A DNA stretch of 64,000 nucleotides from Prevotella sp. (GTDB taxonomy: Bacteria; Bacteroidota; Bacteroidia; Bacteroidales; Bacteroidaceae). The notes under the pieces are model-generated. The model ran no database searches. It was given only the letters and a program-made list of their open reading frames with translations, and was not told the DNA's origin. The first letter of the stretch is position 1. Each line of letters starts with the position of its first letter. The DNA is taken from contig JAFZAP010000115.1 of NCBI GenBank assembly GCA_017557185.1, forward strand, positions 1 through 64,000, given 5' to 3'. Shown here piece by piece: positions 50,248-59,570 of the stretch. Made by a program: the position numbers and the translations under genes.

Positions 50248-51726
50248 ATGGAAAAGTTAATGCCACTGAACAGGCAGTTTGCTCCAAAGAGCGTGATGCC
50301 TGAGCGAGTCATCCAATTTGGCGAAGGCAACTTCCTTCGTGCATTTGTGGACTGGATTCTCTGGAACATGAACCATAGAACCAACTTCAACGGTAGCGTC
50401 GTCGTCGTGCAACCCATTGAGCGAGGTATGGTGGAATGGCTGAACGGACAAGACTGTCTGTACCATGTGAACCTGCAAGGGCGCCAGAACGGCGAGGCCG
50501 TTAACACACTGGAGCGCATAGACGTGATCAGCCGCGCCTTGAACCCCTACACACAGAACTGGGCTTACATGGCTCTTGCAGAACAACCGGAGATGCGATT
50601 CGTCATCTCGAACACCACGGAGGCAGGTATTGCCTTCGATCCCGCCTGCAAGCTGAGCGATGCGCCTGCCTCGTCGTATCCCGGAAAATTGGTACAGTTG
50701 CTTTATCACCGCTACCAGACTTTCAATGGTGATCCCACGAAGGGACTGATCATCATGCCTTGCGAGCTGATCTTCCTGAACGGTCATCACTTGAAGGAGT
50801 GCATTTATCAGTACATCGAACTGTGGAAAGATGACTTCGGAAAGGACTACGAAGGATTCAAGGAGTGGTTTACAAAGTACAACTACGTCTGCGCCACGCT
50901 TGTAGATCGTATCGTTCCTGGCTTCCCCCGGAAGGAGATTGCCGAAATCCAGCAGAAGATTGGCTATAAGGACAACCTCGTCGTGCAGGCTGAGATCTTC
51001 CACCTTTGGGTGATAGAGCGCCCTGAGAACATGACGTGCGAAGAGCTGCGCCGCGAGTTCCCCGCTGAGAAAGCCGGCCTGCATGTGCTCATTGCCGAGA
51101 GCGAGAAACCTTACCACGAGCGCAAGGTGACGCTGCTGAACGGTCCGCACACCGTGCTCTCCCCCGTTTCCTATCTGAGCGGTGTGAACATCGTGCGCGA
51201 TGCCTGCAACCATCCCGTATTGGGCAAGTACATCCACAAGGTGCAGTTCGAGGAACTCATGGAAACGCTCAACTTGCCGATGGACGAACTGAAGCAATTC
51301 GCCGGCGATGTATTGGAGCGCTTCAACAATCCTTACGTTGACCATCAGGTGACAAGCATCATGCTGAACTCGTTCCCGAAATTCCAGGCTCGCGACCTGC
51401 CTGGCGTGAAGACCTATCTGGAGCGCAAGGGCGAGCTGCCACAGGGACTTGTGTTCGGTCTGGCCGCTATCATCACCTACTACAAGGGCGGTGTGCGTGA
51501 GGACGGTGCCGAGATTGTTCCCAACGACGACGAGAAGATCATGCAGTTGCTGAAAGACCTTTGGGCAACAGGCGACACACAACAAGTTACCGACGGCGTG
51601 CTTTCAGCAGAGTTCATCTGGGGCGAAGACCTGCACAACATAAAGGGCCTTGCCGAACTGGTGAAGAAAGACCTCGACCTGATTCAGGAGAAGGGTATGC
51701 TTGAAGCTGTGAAGACCATTCTATAA
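50248..51726 (+). CDS. uxaB: Tagaturonate reductase (altronate oxidoreductase)
   Basis: A 492-residue NAD-dependent enzyme of the mannitol dehydrogenase family, reducing tagaturonate to altronate in galacturonate use. It has VIQFGEGNFLRAFVDWILW near residue 25, EAGIAFDP, CATLVDRIVPGFP and HERKVTLLNGPHTVLSP, all typical of UxaB rather than UxuB. It starts 30 nt after a consensus promoter and is followed by pfkA after 33 nt. Together with uxuA and uxuB elsewhere in the window it points to broad hexuronate use. Confidence 0.9.
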   Translation: MEKLMPLNRQFAPKSVMPERVIQFGEGNFLRAFVDWILWNMNHRTNFNGSVVVVQPIERGMVEWLNGQDCLYHVNLQGRQNGEAVNTLERIDVISRALNPYTQNWAYMALAEQPEMRFVISNTTEAGIAFDPACKLSDAPASSYPGKLVQLLYHRYQTFNGDPTKGLIIMPCELIFLNGHHLKECIYQYIELWKDDFGKDYEGFKEWFTKYNYVCATLVDRIVPGFPRKEIAEIQQKIGYKDNLVVQAEIFHLWVIERPENMTCEELRREFPAEKAGLHVLIAESEKPYHERKVTLLNGPHTVLSPVSYLSGVNIVRDACNHPVLGKYIHKVQFEELMETLNLPMDELKQFAGDVLERFNNPYVDHQVTSIMLNSFPKFQARDLPGVKTYLERKGELPQGLVFGLAAIITYYKGGVREDGAEIVPNDDEKIMQLLKDLWATGDTQQVTDGVLSAEFIWGEDLHNIKGLAELVKKDLDLIQEKGMLEAVKTIL

Positions 51727-51759
51727 ACATCTCAATCTCTACACTTCTCAATATTCAAT

Positions 51760-52737
51760 ATGGCAAAGATTCATAAGATAGGAATCCTCACCTCGGGCGG
51801 TGATGCACCGGGCATGAATGCAGCCATTCGTGCCGTCACCCGTGCAGCCATCTGCAACGGCTTTCAACCCGTAGGCATCTATCGTGGCTACGAAGGTCTG
51901 ATGAATGGTGAGTTTAAAGAGTTTTCAACAGAGAATGTAAGCGGTATCATCGGCTTGGGAGGCACTATCCTGAAGACAGCCCGCTCGAAGGAGTTTATGA
52001 CTGAAGAAGGAAAAGCCCGTGCCTACGAGCAAATGCAGAAAGCCGGCATACAGGCTCTGGTAGTTATCGGCGGAAATGGTTCGCTGACAGGTGCCATGGA
52101 TTTTGCACGCGAATACGACGTGTGCTGCATCGGTCTGCCCGGCACCATCGATAACGACCTCTATGGTACGGATTCAACGATTGGCTACGACACCACCATG
52201 AACACCATCATGGAATGTGTAGACCGAATCCGCGACACGGCTCAAAGCCACGAGCGCATTTTCTTCGTTGAGGTAATGGGGCGCGACGCCGGCTTCCTGG
52301 CTCAGAACTCCGCTATTGCCTGCGGTGCCGAGGCAGCCATCGTTCCTGAGGACATGACGCGAGCCGACCAGTTGGCACGATTCATGGAACACGGCATCCG
52401 CAAGTCGAAGCGCTCATGTATTGTTATCGTTTCCGAAAGTCCTAAGTGTGGTGCCCTCTACTATGCCGACCGTGTGCGCAAGGAATTCCCGCAGTTCGAT
52501 GTGCGCGTCTCAATTCTCGGTCATCTGCAACGTGGCGGTTCGCCCACAGCCCATGACCGCATATTGGCATCACGCACCGGCGTGGGAGCTATTGAAGCAA
52601 TCATCCAAGGGCAACGCAATGTGATGGTTGGCATTCGCAATAACGAGATTGTCTATGTGCCCCTCTCGGAAGCTATCCGTCAAGACAAGCCGTTTGACAA
52701 GAAGCTATTCAAGGTTCTCGACGAACTGAGCATTTAG
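51760..52737 (+). CDS. pfkA: ATP-dependent 6-phosphofructokinase
   Basis: 325 residues. It phosphorylates fructose 6-phosphate in glycolysis. Family motifs: [39 protein letters not shown] (catalytic Asp) and [11 protein letters not shown]. The glycine in GGNGS, in place of the GGDGS of ATP-type enzymes, is noted as a possible effect on phosphoryl-donor choice (ATP versus pyrophosphate). It is probably co-transcribed with uxaB. Ends at a strong terminator. Confidence 0.94.
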   Translation: MAKIHKIGILTSGGDAPGMNAAIRAVTRAAICNGFQPVGIYRGYEGLMNGEFKEFSTENVSGIIGLGGTILKTARSKEFMTEEGKARAYEQMQKAGIQALVVIGGNGSLTGAMDFAREYDVCCIGLPGTIDNDLYGTDSTIGYDTTMNTIMECVDRIRDTAQSHERIFFVEVMGRDAGFLAQNSAIACGAEAAIVPEDMTRADQLARFMEHGIRKSKRSCIVIVSESPKCGALYYADRVRKEFPQFDVRVSILGHLQRGGSPTAHDRILASRTGVGAIEAIIQGQRNVMVGIRNNEIVYVPLSEAIRQDKPFDKKLFKVLDELSI

Positions 52738-52741
52738 CAAG

Positions 52742-52767
52742 ACGAGCTGCCCAATTGAGCAGCTCGT
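52742..52767. terminator. Terminator after pfkA
   Basis: ACGAGCTGC (52742-52750) pairs perfectly with GCAGCTCGT (52759-52767), loop CCAATTGA, followed by TTATTTATTT. It also faces the convergent gene ending at 52772. Confidence 0.88.
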
Positions 52768-52771
52768 TTAT

Positions 52772-53848
52772 TTATTTGGTGAAATAGTAATACCAATAGG
52801 TGTTACCATAGACATCACGCAGGTGCGAATGATGTGTTCGTGCATCTGTTTTCTCCCGATAAATCTTCAAGAAGTCCTCGTAGTCGGCCTCCAAGGTAGG
52901 ATTATCGTAGATTGGCTTTGCCTTGCGACGATTGTAGAGCATCAGGGCTTCGCGATAGTGCTTAGGCTGATTGTCGAGGAAAGCGGAATCAGTAGCCGCC
53001 GAGTCGCGCATGAGTTCGGCGACGAAAGCATCAAGATTGCGATCCAGCAAATGACGACCGAGGCGGAAATCGCGGGTAGGATACTTCACAAGCCGATAGA
53101 TCGGGAAGAAGACCGGTCGCAGATTGAAGCTATCAGGCATCATCACCGCCGAGCCTCCGACAATGGGATATTCAAAGAGGTGTTCACCCAACTGATGGCT
53201 GCGTGCCAATGCATGGATGCGCAACATGGTCAGATTGGAATCGGTCGCCAAAGCCCCTTTTCCAGCCAAAACTGCCTCTTGGTAATTGCGATGAAGCATA
53301 CACGACTCAGCACGCAATCTGTAATGCATGACATCATCATGATTTGAAAAGAAGCCAACAAACAAGAACATCGCTGCCATAAGCATGAGGTTCTGCCACC
53401 ACGATGCTGCCGTGAACGGTGCTAGCGACGACTTGCGGTCGAACTGCTGCCACTGGCGGATGAGTATCACTGCTACTATGAAAAGCACCAATAGTACGGG
53501 AGCCGCCAACCACCAATAGCCATAGTCGAAAGTGCCGTCGTTGTGAATGTGGATACCTGTTAAAACCGTGAGGGCCAGCAATGAAGGGAAATAAGACAAG
53601 GCATGAGCGTGGCGTGTCAGCTTCGTGGCACCGAGAACGGCGAGATGCAGCATATACAGCGCAGCCGTGATGAGGATGGCACCAATGGTACGGTCATAAT
53701 GTGTCTTACCACCTGATAGCAGATGCTGTGTGGCCATCAGCACATCGGCCTGATAGAAATACAGGAAACCGAATGTGAAGCACAGAAAAAGAACAGCGCA
53801 GACAACTCTGATAGGCACTGCGCTATTCTGTCTTTTAGATTTGCTCAT
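52772..53848 (-). CDS. DUF6057-like membrane protein
   Basis: About 358 residues. Four or five membrane helices occupy the first half (VVCAVLFLCFTFGFLYFY, IGAILITAALYMLHLAVLG, APVLLVLFIVAVILI, LMLMAAMFLFVGFF). The second half is soluble and helical, with TPR-like features (AESCMLHRNYQEAVLAGKGAL). It resembles a family of uncharacterised Bacteroidales membrane proteins annotated DUF6057. The frame opens at 53905 within glgB, but ATG 53848 lies 2 nt after the glgB stop and fits better. Function unknown; tight linkage to glgB is noted. Confidence 0.7.
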   Translation of the reverse strand: MSKSKRQNSAVPIRVVCAVLFLCFTFGFLYFYQADVLMATQHLLSGGKTHYDRTIGAILITAALYMLHLAVLGATKLTRHAHALSYFPSLLALTVLTGIHIHNDGTFDYGYWWLAAPVLLVLFIVAVILIRQWQQFDRKSSLAPFTAASWWQNLMLMAAMFLFVGFFSNHDDVMHYRLRAESCMLHRNYQEAVLAGKGALATDSNLTMLRIHALARSHQLGEHLFEYPIVGGSAVMMPDSFNLRPVFFPIYRLVKYPTRDFRLGRHLLDRNLDAFVAELMRDSAATDSAFLDNQPKHYREALMLYNRRKAKPIYDNPTLEADYEDFLKIYREKTDARTHHSHLRDVYGNTYWYYYFTK

Positions 53849-53850
53849 TC

Positions 53851-55905
53851 TTAGTTCTTCTTCAATACCACTGCCGAGCGAGCGGGAATATAAAGTTTGA
53901 GCCACTCCTTATGGTCTTTCACATAAAGAGGATCGTAGTTCGTGAAATGAGTGATGCTGTCGTCGGCGAAGCCATTGCCGCCAAACTCCTTTGCATCGGT
54001 GTTCAGCACGACATCGTAGCTTCCCGTGGGAACAAGGAAACCATAGTCGGTGAAGGATTTCGTCGGTGAGAAGTTGAACACAAACACCAGGTCACCGCGC
54101 ATATAGGCGAGAATCTGATCGCCATCATTATGCCAGATCTCAACAATCTTCGTGCGGTTGAAATTTCGCTCACTCTTGATGACACGCAACATCTCGCGAT
54201 CGAAGTCGCCAAGCCAATGATAACAGAGTTCCTTGTTATCGACGAGGTTCCACTGTCGGCGTGCATACTTATGGCTCCAGCCATTCCCCTCGCGCGGGAA
54301 GTCGATCCATTCGGGATGTCCGAACTCATTGCCCATGAAGTTCAGGTAGCCGCCATTGATCGTCGAAGCGGTGACAAGACGGATCATCTTGTGCAGGGCA
54401 ATGCCTCGGTTAGCCACATCGTTCTCATCACCTTTCTTGAAGTGCCAGTACATATCGGCATCAATCAGACGGAAGATGATGGTCTTATCGCCCACCAGTG
54501 CCTGGTCGTGGGACTCACAATAGGAAATAGTCTTCTCATCGGCACGGCGGTTTTTCACCTCCCAGAAGATGCTGCTGGGTTTCCAGTCCTCGTCCTTCAG
54601 TTCCTTGATGGTCTTGATCCAATAGTCAGGCACGTTCATGGCCATGCGATAGTCGAATCCGAATCCACCGTCTTCGAACTTCGCTGCGAGGCCAGGCATA
54701 CCCGACACCTCTTCAGCAATCGTGATGGCATTGGGATTCACCTCGTGAATCAGACAGTTGGCAAGAGTCAGATAGCAGATGGCATTGTCGTCCTGGTGGC
54801 CGTTGAAGTAGTCGCTGTAGTCGCAGAAGGCCTCGCCCAGTCCGTGGCTATAGTAGAGCATCGACGTCACGCCATCAAAGCGGAATCCGTCGAAATGGAA
54901 CTCATCGAGCCAGAACTTACAATTGCTGAGCAGGAAGTGCATGACATCATCCTTGCCATAGTCGAAGCATAGCGAGTCCCAAGCGGGATGTTCGTGGCGG
55001 TCGCCGGGGTAGAAATACTGGTTGGGGTCGCCAGCCAGATTGCCCAGACCCTCCACCTCGTTCTTCACGGCATGCGAGTGAACGATGTCCATGATGACTG
55101 CAATGCCATTCTGATGGGCAGTATCGATGAGCGACTTCAACTCCTCAGGCGTGCCGAAACGGCTTGAAGCTGCAAAGAACGAACTCACATGATAGCCGAA
55201 CGAGCCGTAGTAGGGATGCTCCTGGATAGCCATAATCTGAATGCAGTTATAGCCCCCCTTGATGACACGCGGCAGCACGTTGTCGCGGAACTCCGTATAC
55301 GTACCCACCTTCTCAGCGTCCTGCCCCATACCGATATGGCACTCGTAGATGAGCAGCGGCGACTTTGAAGGACGGAAAGAGTTCTTCTTCCACTTATAAG
55401 GCTTCTCGGGATTCCACACCTGTGCAGAGAAGATCTTCGTCTGGTCATCCTGAACCACACGGCGAACCCATGCCGGGATGCGCTCACCCTGTCCTCCTTT
55501 CCAGTGGACGCTCATCTTATACAGGTCGCCGTGATGAAGCGCTTTGTTGGGGAGTTTCAGTTCCCAGTTGCCAGTGCCCTCAATACGCTTGGCACGATAT
55601 TGCTCAGTTTCCTGCCAGTCGTTGAAGTCACCGATCAGATAGATGTCGGTGGCGTTTGGAGCCCACTCGCGGAACACCCATCCACGCGAAGTCTTGTGCA
55701 AGCCAAAATAGAGATAGCCCGTCGCAAAGTCCGAAAGACTGGTCCTGCCTTTGCGCGTGAGCTGGTTGATCTTCCAAACAGCATGATCATGACGACCTTG
55801 AATAGCAGCCTCGAACGGCTCCAGATAAGGATCGTTCTTCACGAGATTGATATGTTTGACTGCGGGTTTTTCCTGAACCTTTTTGGCGTTCTTCTTTGCT
55901 TCCAT
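53851..55905 (-). CDS. glgB: 1,4-alpha-glucan branching enzyme
   Basis: 684 residues. A CBM48-like N-terminal domain (FREWAPNATDIYLIGDFNDW) precedes a GH13 barrel with nucleophile Asp in DGFRFDGVTSM, acid/base Glu in TIAEEVSG, and ESHDQALVG. It adds alpha-1,6 branches to glycogen. The form is closer to the eukaryotic-type branching enzymes found in Bacteroidota than to E. coli GlgB. It lies 61 nt after the YhcH-like gene and 2 nt before the membrane-protein gene. Confidence 0.94.
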   Translation of the reverse strand: MEAKKNAKKVQEKPAVKHINLVKNDPYLEPFEAAIQGRHDHAVWKINQLTRKGRTSLSDFATGYLYFGLHKTSRGWVFREWAPNATDIYLIGDFNDWQETEQYRAKRIEGTGNWELKLPNKALHHGDLYKMSVHWKGGQGERIPAWVRRVVQDDQTKIFSAQVWNPEKPYKWKKNSFRPSKSPLLIYECHIGMGQDAEKVGTYTEFRDNVLPRVIKGGYNCIQIMAIQEHPYYGSFGYHVSSFFAASSRFGTPEELKSLIDTAHQNGIAVIMDIVHSHAVKNEVEGLGNLAGDPNQYFYPGDRHEHPAWDSLCFDYGKDDVMHFLLSNCKFWLDEFHFDGFRFDGVTSMLYYSHGLGEAFCDYSDYFNGHQDDNAICYLTLANCLIHEVNPNAITIAEEVSGMPGLAAKFEDGGFGFDYRMAMNVPDYWIKTIKELKDEDWKPSSIFWEVKNRRADEKTISYCESHDQALVGDKTIIFRLIDADMYWHFKKGDENDVANRGIALHKMIRLVTASTINGGYLNFMGNEFGHPEWIDFPREGNGWSHKYARRQWNLVDNKELCYHWLGDFDREMLRVIKSERNFNRTKIVEIWHNDGDQILAYMRGDLVFVFNFSPTKSFTDYGFLVPTGSYDVVLNTDAKEFGGNGFADDSITHFTNYDPLYVKDHKEWLKLYIPARSAVVLKKN

Positions 55906-55966
55906 AACCGTATGATTATTAGTTAATTACATAATTTCATGAAACTAAAACGACAAACCAATTCCG

Positions 55967-56413
55967 TCAAGCCTTAATCTTGAAAATGGCCTTGCGAAGA
56001 ATGGGTGAATCGGTGATAAACGGAGCGTGTCCGTCTTGCGGGAAGAAGATGACAAACATGCCCGGATTGCAGGTGACAAAACTCTGTGAAGCCACGCCAG
56101 GTAACAATGCCACGTCCTTTTCAACATCGAAGTCGGCTTCGGGAAGATCAGCAGTCGGTATGTAGCCATAGGTCTCGTCGCCGCTGAAGGGAATCTGGAT
56201 ATCCACCATTTTGCGATGATACTCCACCACAGCTTCGTCCTTTGTCTTGCCTTTAGCTTCCTGAATGTTCACGAAGACATCGTCGCTCTTGATATGATGG
56301 ATGCCAGTAGAAAGGGCATTCATATCGTTTGCGCTGAGGAAGTCGGCAACATGCTTGAACAAGGGGTTCAAGGCAAAATACTTCTCCAAGTTTTCTATTC
56401 TGTCAACAATCAT
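55967..56413 (-). CDS. YhcH/YjgK/YiaL family protein
   Basis: 148 residues of the cupin-like YhcH/YiaL/TabA family: VEYHRKMVDIQIPFSGDETYGY, then PGMFVIFFPQDGHAP, where the histidines form the presumed metal site. Relatives are linked to sugar acid use and biofilm control, but the reaction is not settled. No signal peptide. It sits 47 nt after the MORN gene and upstream of glgB with no promoter of its own visible, so it is probably part of that operon. Confidence 0.88.
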   Translation of the reverse strand: MIVDRIENLEKYFALNPLFKHVADFLSANDMNALSTGIHHIKSDDVFVNIQEAKGKTKDEAVVEYHRKMVDIQIPFSGDETYGYIPTADLPEADFDVEKDVALLPGVASQSFVTCNPGMFVIFFPQDGHAPFITDSPILRKAIFKIKA

Positions 56414-56460
56414 AACTATTACACTTTATATCAATCATGAATACTTTCTGGAAATAACTA

Positions 56461-57585
56461 CTAGTCGATGACACGACGGCCATTGACGTAGTGACCTTTC
56501 GCAATCACCCTGCCATTAGCGTCTTTCTCGACAAAGTCGCCATCGCGGAGGTCATCGACATACGAACCTTCAAAACGTGTGCGGTCCTTGTTTTCCTCGA
56601 TAGCCTTGCCATTTCGCTTGCCGTTCTTGTAGGTTCCACGGAAACGGCCTCCATCGGCAAAGCGAATCGTCACATCGCCATCAAGATGGCCATTGCGGAA
56701 ATTCCCCTCGAAAACATCGCCGTTCTTCTTGCGCAGGATGCCCTTGCCATGCTGCTTGTCGTTCTGCCAAAGGCCTGTGTAGCTATCGCCATTGCTCCAG
56801 TAGAGCGAGCCCTGGCCGTTCTTGTCGCCATCGAGGAAGTGGCCTGTGTAGCGGTCGCCATTGGCAAAGGTGAACACACCTTCGCCTGTACGGTTGCCAT
56901 CCAGGTAACCGCCTTCGTAGCGGTCGCCATTGGCAAAGGTGTAGATGCCGCGACCGTGCTGGCTGTCATCTTTCCAATCGCCTTCGTATTTGTCGCCATG
57001 AGCATAGTAGTAGACGCCCTTTCCTGAGCGTACGTTGTTCACCCACGAACCGTTATAGCTACTGCCGTCGCTCCAATGGAACAACCCCTTGCCCCACTTC
57101 GCGTCCTCACGCCAGTCGCCATCGTAGAAGGAACCGTCGACAAACGTATAACGACCTTTGCCGTGGCGCTTGTCGTGATACCAGTTGCCATCGTATTTGT
57201 CGCCGTTGAAGTAATACATGATGCCATGACCTTCCTGATAATCGCGGTACCAGAGGCCCACATACTTGTTATTGTTGAGGAAATAATAGGTGCCCTGCCC
57301 ATGCTGATGGCCATTCACCCATGTGCCTTCATAGCGCTCGCCGTCGGCAAATGTATAGGTGCCTTCGCCCTGTCGCTTGCCGCGCACATATTCACCTTCA
57401 TACTTATTACCATTCTGATAGATGGTAACACCTTTTCCATAGGGTTTTCCGTTGAGCATCTCTCCCTTGTATTCGCCAATGAAATCGTCTTCACGAATCG
57501 TACAGGAGCCCAGCGATATCTTCTGTGCCAGCGCGTTCAACGTGAACAACGACATGGCTATAATCATCAATTTGTATTTCGACAT
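56461..57585 (-). CDS. MORN-repeat exported protein
   Basis: About 374 residues with a signal peptide (YKLMIIAMSLFTLNALAQ). The rest is about fourteen 23-residue MORN repeats (YEGEYVRGKRQGEGTYTFADG and kin), which stack as beta-hairpins. By family knowledge MORN arrays serve as membrane- or protein-binding scaffolds. The frame opens at 57654, but ATG 57585 matches the signal peptide, and the promoter at 57611-57641 lies between the two. It probably heads an operon with the YhcH-like gene, glgB and the membrane protein. Confidence 0.88.
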   Translation of the reverse strand: MSKYKLMIIAMSLFTLNALAQKISLGSCTIREDDFIGEYKGEMLNGKPYGKGVTIYQNGNKYEGEYVRGKRQGEGTYTFADGERYEGTWVNGHQHGQGTYYFLNNNKYVGLWYRDYQEGHGIMYYFNGDKYDGNWYHDKRHGKGRYTFVDGSFYDGDWREDAKWGKGLFHWSDGSSYNGSWVNNVRSGKGVYYYAHGDKYEGDWKDDSQHGRGIYTFANGDRYEGGYLDGNRTGEGVFTFANGDRYTGHFLDGDKNGQGSLYWSNGDSYTGLWQNDKQHGKGILRKKNGDVFEGNFRNGHLDGDVTIRFADGGRFRGTYKNGKRNGKAIEENKDRTRFEGSYVDDLRDGDFVEKDANGRVIAKGHYVNGRRVID

Positions 57586-57610
57586 TTCACATGAATAGTT
57601 TAATAATCTA

Positions 57611-57641
57611 CAAAAGTAAGCAATTATCGGCAGAAGACAAA
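57611..57641 (-). promoter_or_regulatory. Promoter of the MORN-yhcH-glgB run
   Basis: Minus strand TTTG (57641-57638), 19 nt, TACTTTTG (57618-57611). Consensus spacing. Leader of about 18 nt to ATG 57585. Confidence 0.68.
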
Positions 57642-57703
57642 ATAGATTAAGCATTTTTTAGTTTTTTAAAAGGTAATGGCACGAATTGCTCTACACTTCT
57701 TAA

Positions 57704-57901
57704 AGCCGTGCCCTCAGACATGAAGGACAATGCCATGAGATGCCAAAGACAATGTTCTACACCACCAACAACAATGCTTTCTGACTCCGAAAACAATGTT
57801 CTAGGACTCCGAAAGCAACGCTCTAACTCTCCGAAAGCAATCTCCTAGAAGTCTGGAAACATTGTTCCAAGGCTGCAAAAGCAATACTCTCAGATTCCAG
57901 A
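57704..57901. repeat. 22-bp periodic palindrome array D
   Basis: Nine units in exact register (starts 57704, 57726, 57748, 57770, 57792, 57814, 57836, 57858, 57880). Cores include AACAATGCT, AACAATGTT, AGCAACGCT, AACATTGTT and AGCAATACT. A weaker unit precedes at 57683. Several units share CTCCGAA after the core. It occupies most of the 57655-58007 gap, between the terminator of the lipoprotein gene and the MORN promoter. Confidence 0.8.
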
Positions 57902-57931
57902 AGTCTGCAGGCAACTATAAAAAAGGCAGAC

Positions 57932-57970
57932 AAAAAAGAGGCTGGCCCCACGGGGTGTGGAGCCAGTCTC
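57932..57970 (-). terminator. Terminator of the TonB receptor-lipoprotein operon
   Basis: A GC-rich stem formed by 57938-57951 and 57957-57970 (13 of 14 pairs, one G-T), followed on the minus strand by TTTTTT (57937-57932). A classic intrinsic terminator 37 nt after the lipoprotein stop. Confidence 0.92.
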
Positions 57971-58007
57971 GAATGGATGATCTCTTGAAGAGATGTGCGC
58001 GGATGTG

Positions 58008-59552
58008 TTACTCGGCTTTCTCGTGCGAGAAGTAGATACCGTTGGCAACCTGCGTAGTGCCCTTGTAGGTGCTCTTCACACCGATGACGGTGAGCTTGTC
58101 GCCAACTTCAATCTCCTCGTTCTCGAGGCAGTACTTACGGGCATCGCCCGTAGCACCCCAACCGGGATAGCAGCCGTAGACGTAGACGCGAGCGTCGCCA
58201 TCCTTCAGGTAGACGTTGCCATACTCGGGATTGGCAATCTCGTCGAGCGTACCTGTCACCATGTAGTAGACGTCAGGATTGTCTTCCTTGGTCAGGAACT
58301 CGGCAATCGTGACCTGGGTGACAGCGTGTGTGAGCTCCTCGAAGGTGCAAGTACCCATCTGCGGGGTCTCCTTGTAGGAGGTGCGCTTACCGACTACGGT
58401 TACGACGTCGCCAACCTTTGCTCCTGACTCGAGGAATCCCTCGGCACGATAGATGAGCACGCTGCCGGAGTAGTCGGCGATTGTGAAGCTCTTGCCCTGC
58501 TTGTCGCTGGCGTAGAGGCTGGTGATGATACCTGTGAGGCGATACTGCGTGCCATCCTCGGCGGCTGCCTTGAACTCAGCGACCGTAGCGGCTACGATGG
58601 CGCCCTTCTGGGTGATCACTACCTGCGAGGTGTAGTCCTTCTTGCCGTCGTTGGTCTTGAAGGTGACGGTTGTCTCGCGGTCGCCGCCCTCGTTGGGCAG
58701 AGCGTGGAATGTGACGACGGGGTTCTCGCCTGCTGTGATGGCCTTGATGAAGAGCCAGTCCTTGGCGTCGTCGGGAATTTCAACGCTCACGCCGTTGCCC
58801 TTGCAGGTGAGGTAGGCGTCGATGTCGCCACCCTCGACGGGCAGTGCCTCGGTGGTGCTCAGCGAGTCGCACTTGATGAGCGACTTGTTGATCTTGATGA
58901 CGGTGACGTCGACGAGCTCAACGGTGCCGTTGTAGGTGGTCTTCGGACCTTCGACGGTGATCTCATCGCCCACCTCAAGGCCGAGCGAGAGGAAGTTCTT
59001 GGTCTGTCCCTTAGCATCGAGTGTTCCGTAAATGTAGACTTCGCCTGTAGCATCCTGCAGATACCAGTTGCCATAGGTGGTGTTCACAATCTTGGTGACG
59101 GTACCCGTGACGCGGTAGGTCTTGGAGTCGGGACCGGCGATGATCTCGGCACATGTGGCGTTAGAGACAGTGGAGAGTCCCTGGATGACGTTGATGCGCT
59201 GGCTCTTGCCGCCGCAGTTAAGCAGCAGCTCGCAGGTGCGGCCGTCCATAGTGCCTTCGGCAGAGAAGGTGATGTCGGTCTGGCCGGCAGCACCCGATAC
59301 AGTATTCACTTTCAACCACTTCGGTGTGGCAGCAACGGTAGTGTCCTTACCGGCAATCCACTGCTGCGACTCCAATGCCCAATCGCCTGTTGCCGTGACG
59401 GTGATGGTGGTACTGCCACCCTCCTGCGGAATCGCAACGTAGGACGACGAAAGGCGTACCTCATCGAGATAAGTGGGATCGTTGTCGTCAGAGCAACTCA
59501 CGAACATGGTGAGTGCTGCTACGAAAGACGGGATTAAATATCTAAGTTTCAT
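58008..59552 (-). CDS. OB-fold (DUF5689-like) and BACON lipoprotein
   Basis: 514 residues starting MKLRYLIPSFVAALTMFVSCSDD, a lipoprotein signal with lipid-anchor Cys20. A BACON-like beta domain (about 30-125, TITVTATGDWALE) is followed by three OB-fold-like domains (about 130-225, 315-410 and 415-510; TYRVTGTVTKIVN, VGDVVTVVGKRTSYK), with a second BACON-like part between the first two. It starts 18 nt after the TonB-dependent receptor, so it is probably its surface partner for ligand capture. It shares the OB-fold style with the giant protein at 45472-49821. Confidence 0.85.
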   Translation of the reverse strand: MKLRYLIPSFVAALTMFVSCSDDNDPTYLDEVRLSSSYVAIPQEGGSTTITVTATGDWALESQQWIAGKDTTVAATPKWLKVNTVSGAAGQTDITFSAEGTMDGRTCELLLNCGGKSQRINVIQGLSTVSNATCAEIIAGPDSKTYRVTGTVTKIVNTTYGNWYLQDATGEVYIYGTLDAKGQTKNFLSLGLEVGDEITVEGPKTTYNGTVELVDVTVIKINKSLIKCDSLSTTEALPVEGGDIDAYLTCKGNGVSVEIPDDAKDWLFIKAITAGENPVVTFHALPNEGGDRETTVTFKTNDGKKDYTSQVVITQKGAIVAATVAEFKAAAEDGTQYRLTGIITSLYASDKQGKSFTIADYSGSVLIYRAEGFLESGAKVGDVVTVVGKRTSYKETPQMGTCTFEELTHAVTQVTIAEFLTKEDNPDVYYMVTGTLDEIANPEYGNVYLKDGDARVYVYGCYPGWGATGDARKYCLENEEIEVGDKLTVIGVKSTYKGTTQVANGIYFSHEKAE

Positions 59553-59570
59553 ATTGTCGTTTCGTTTTAA

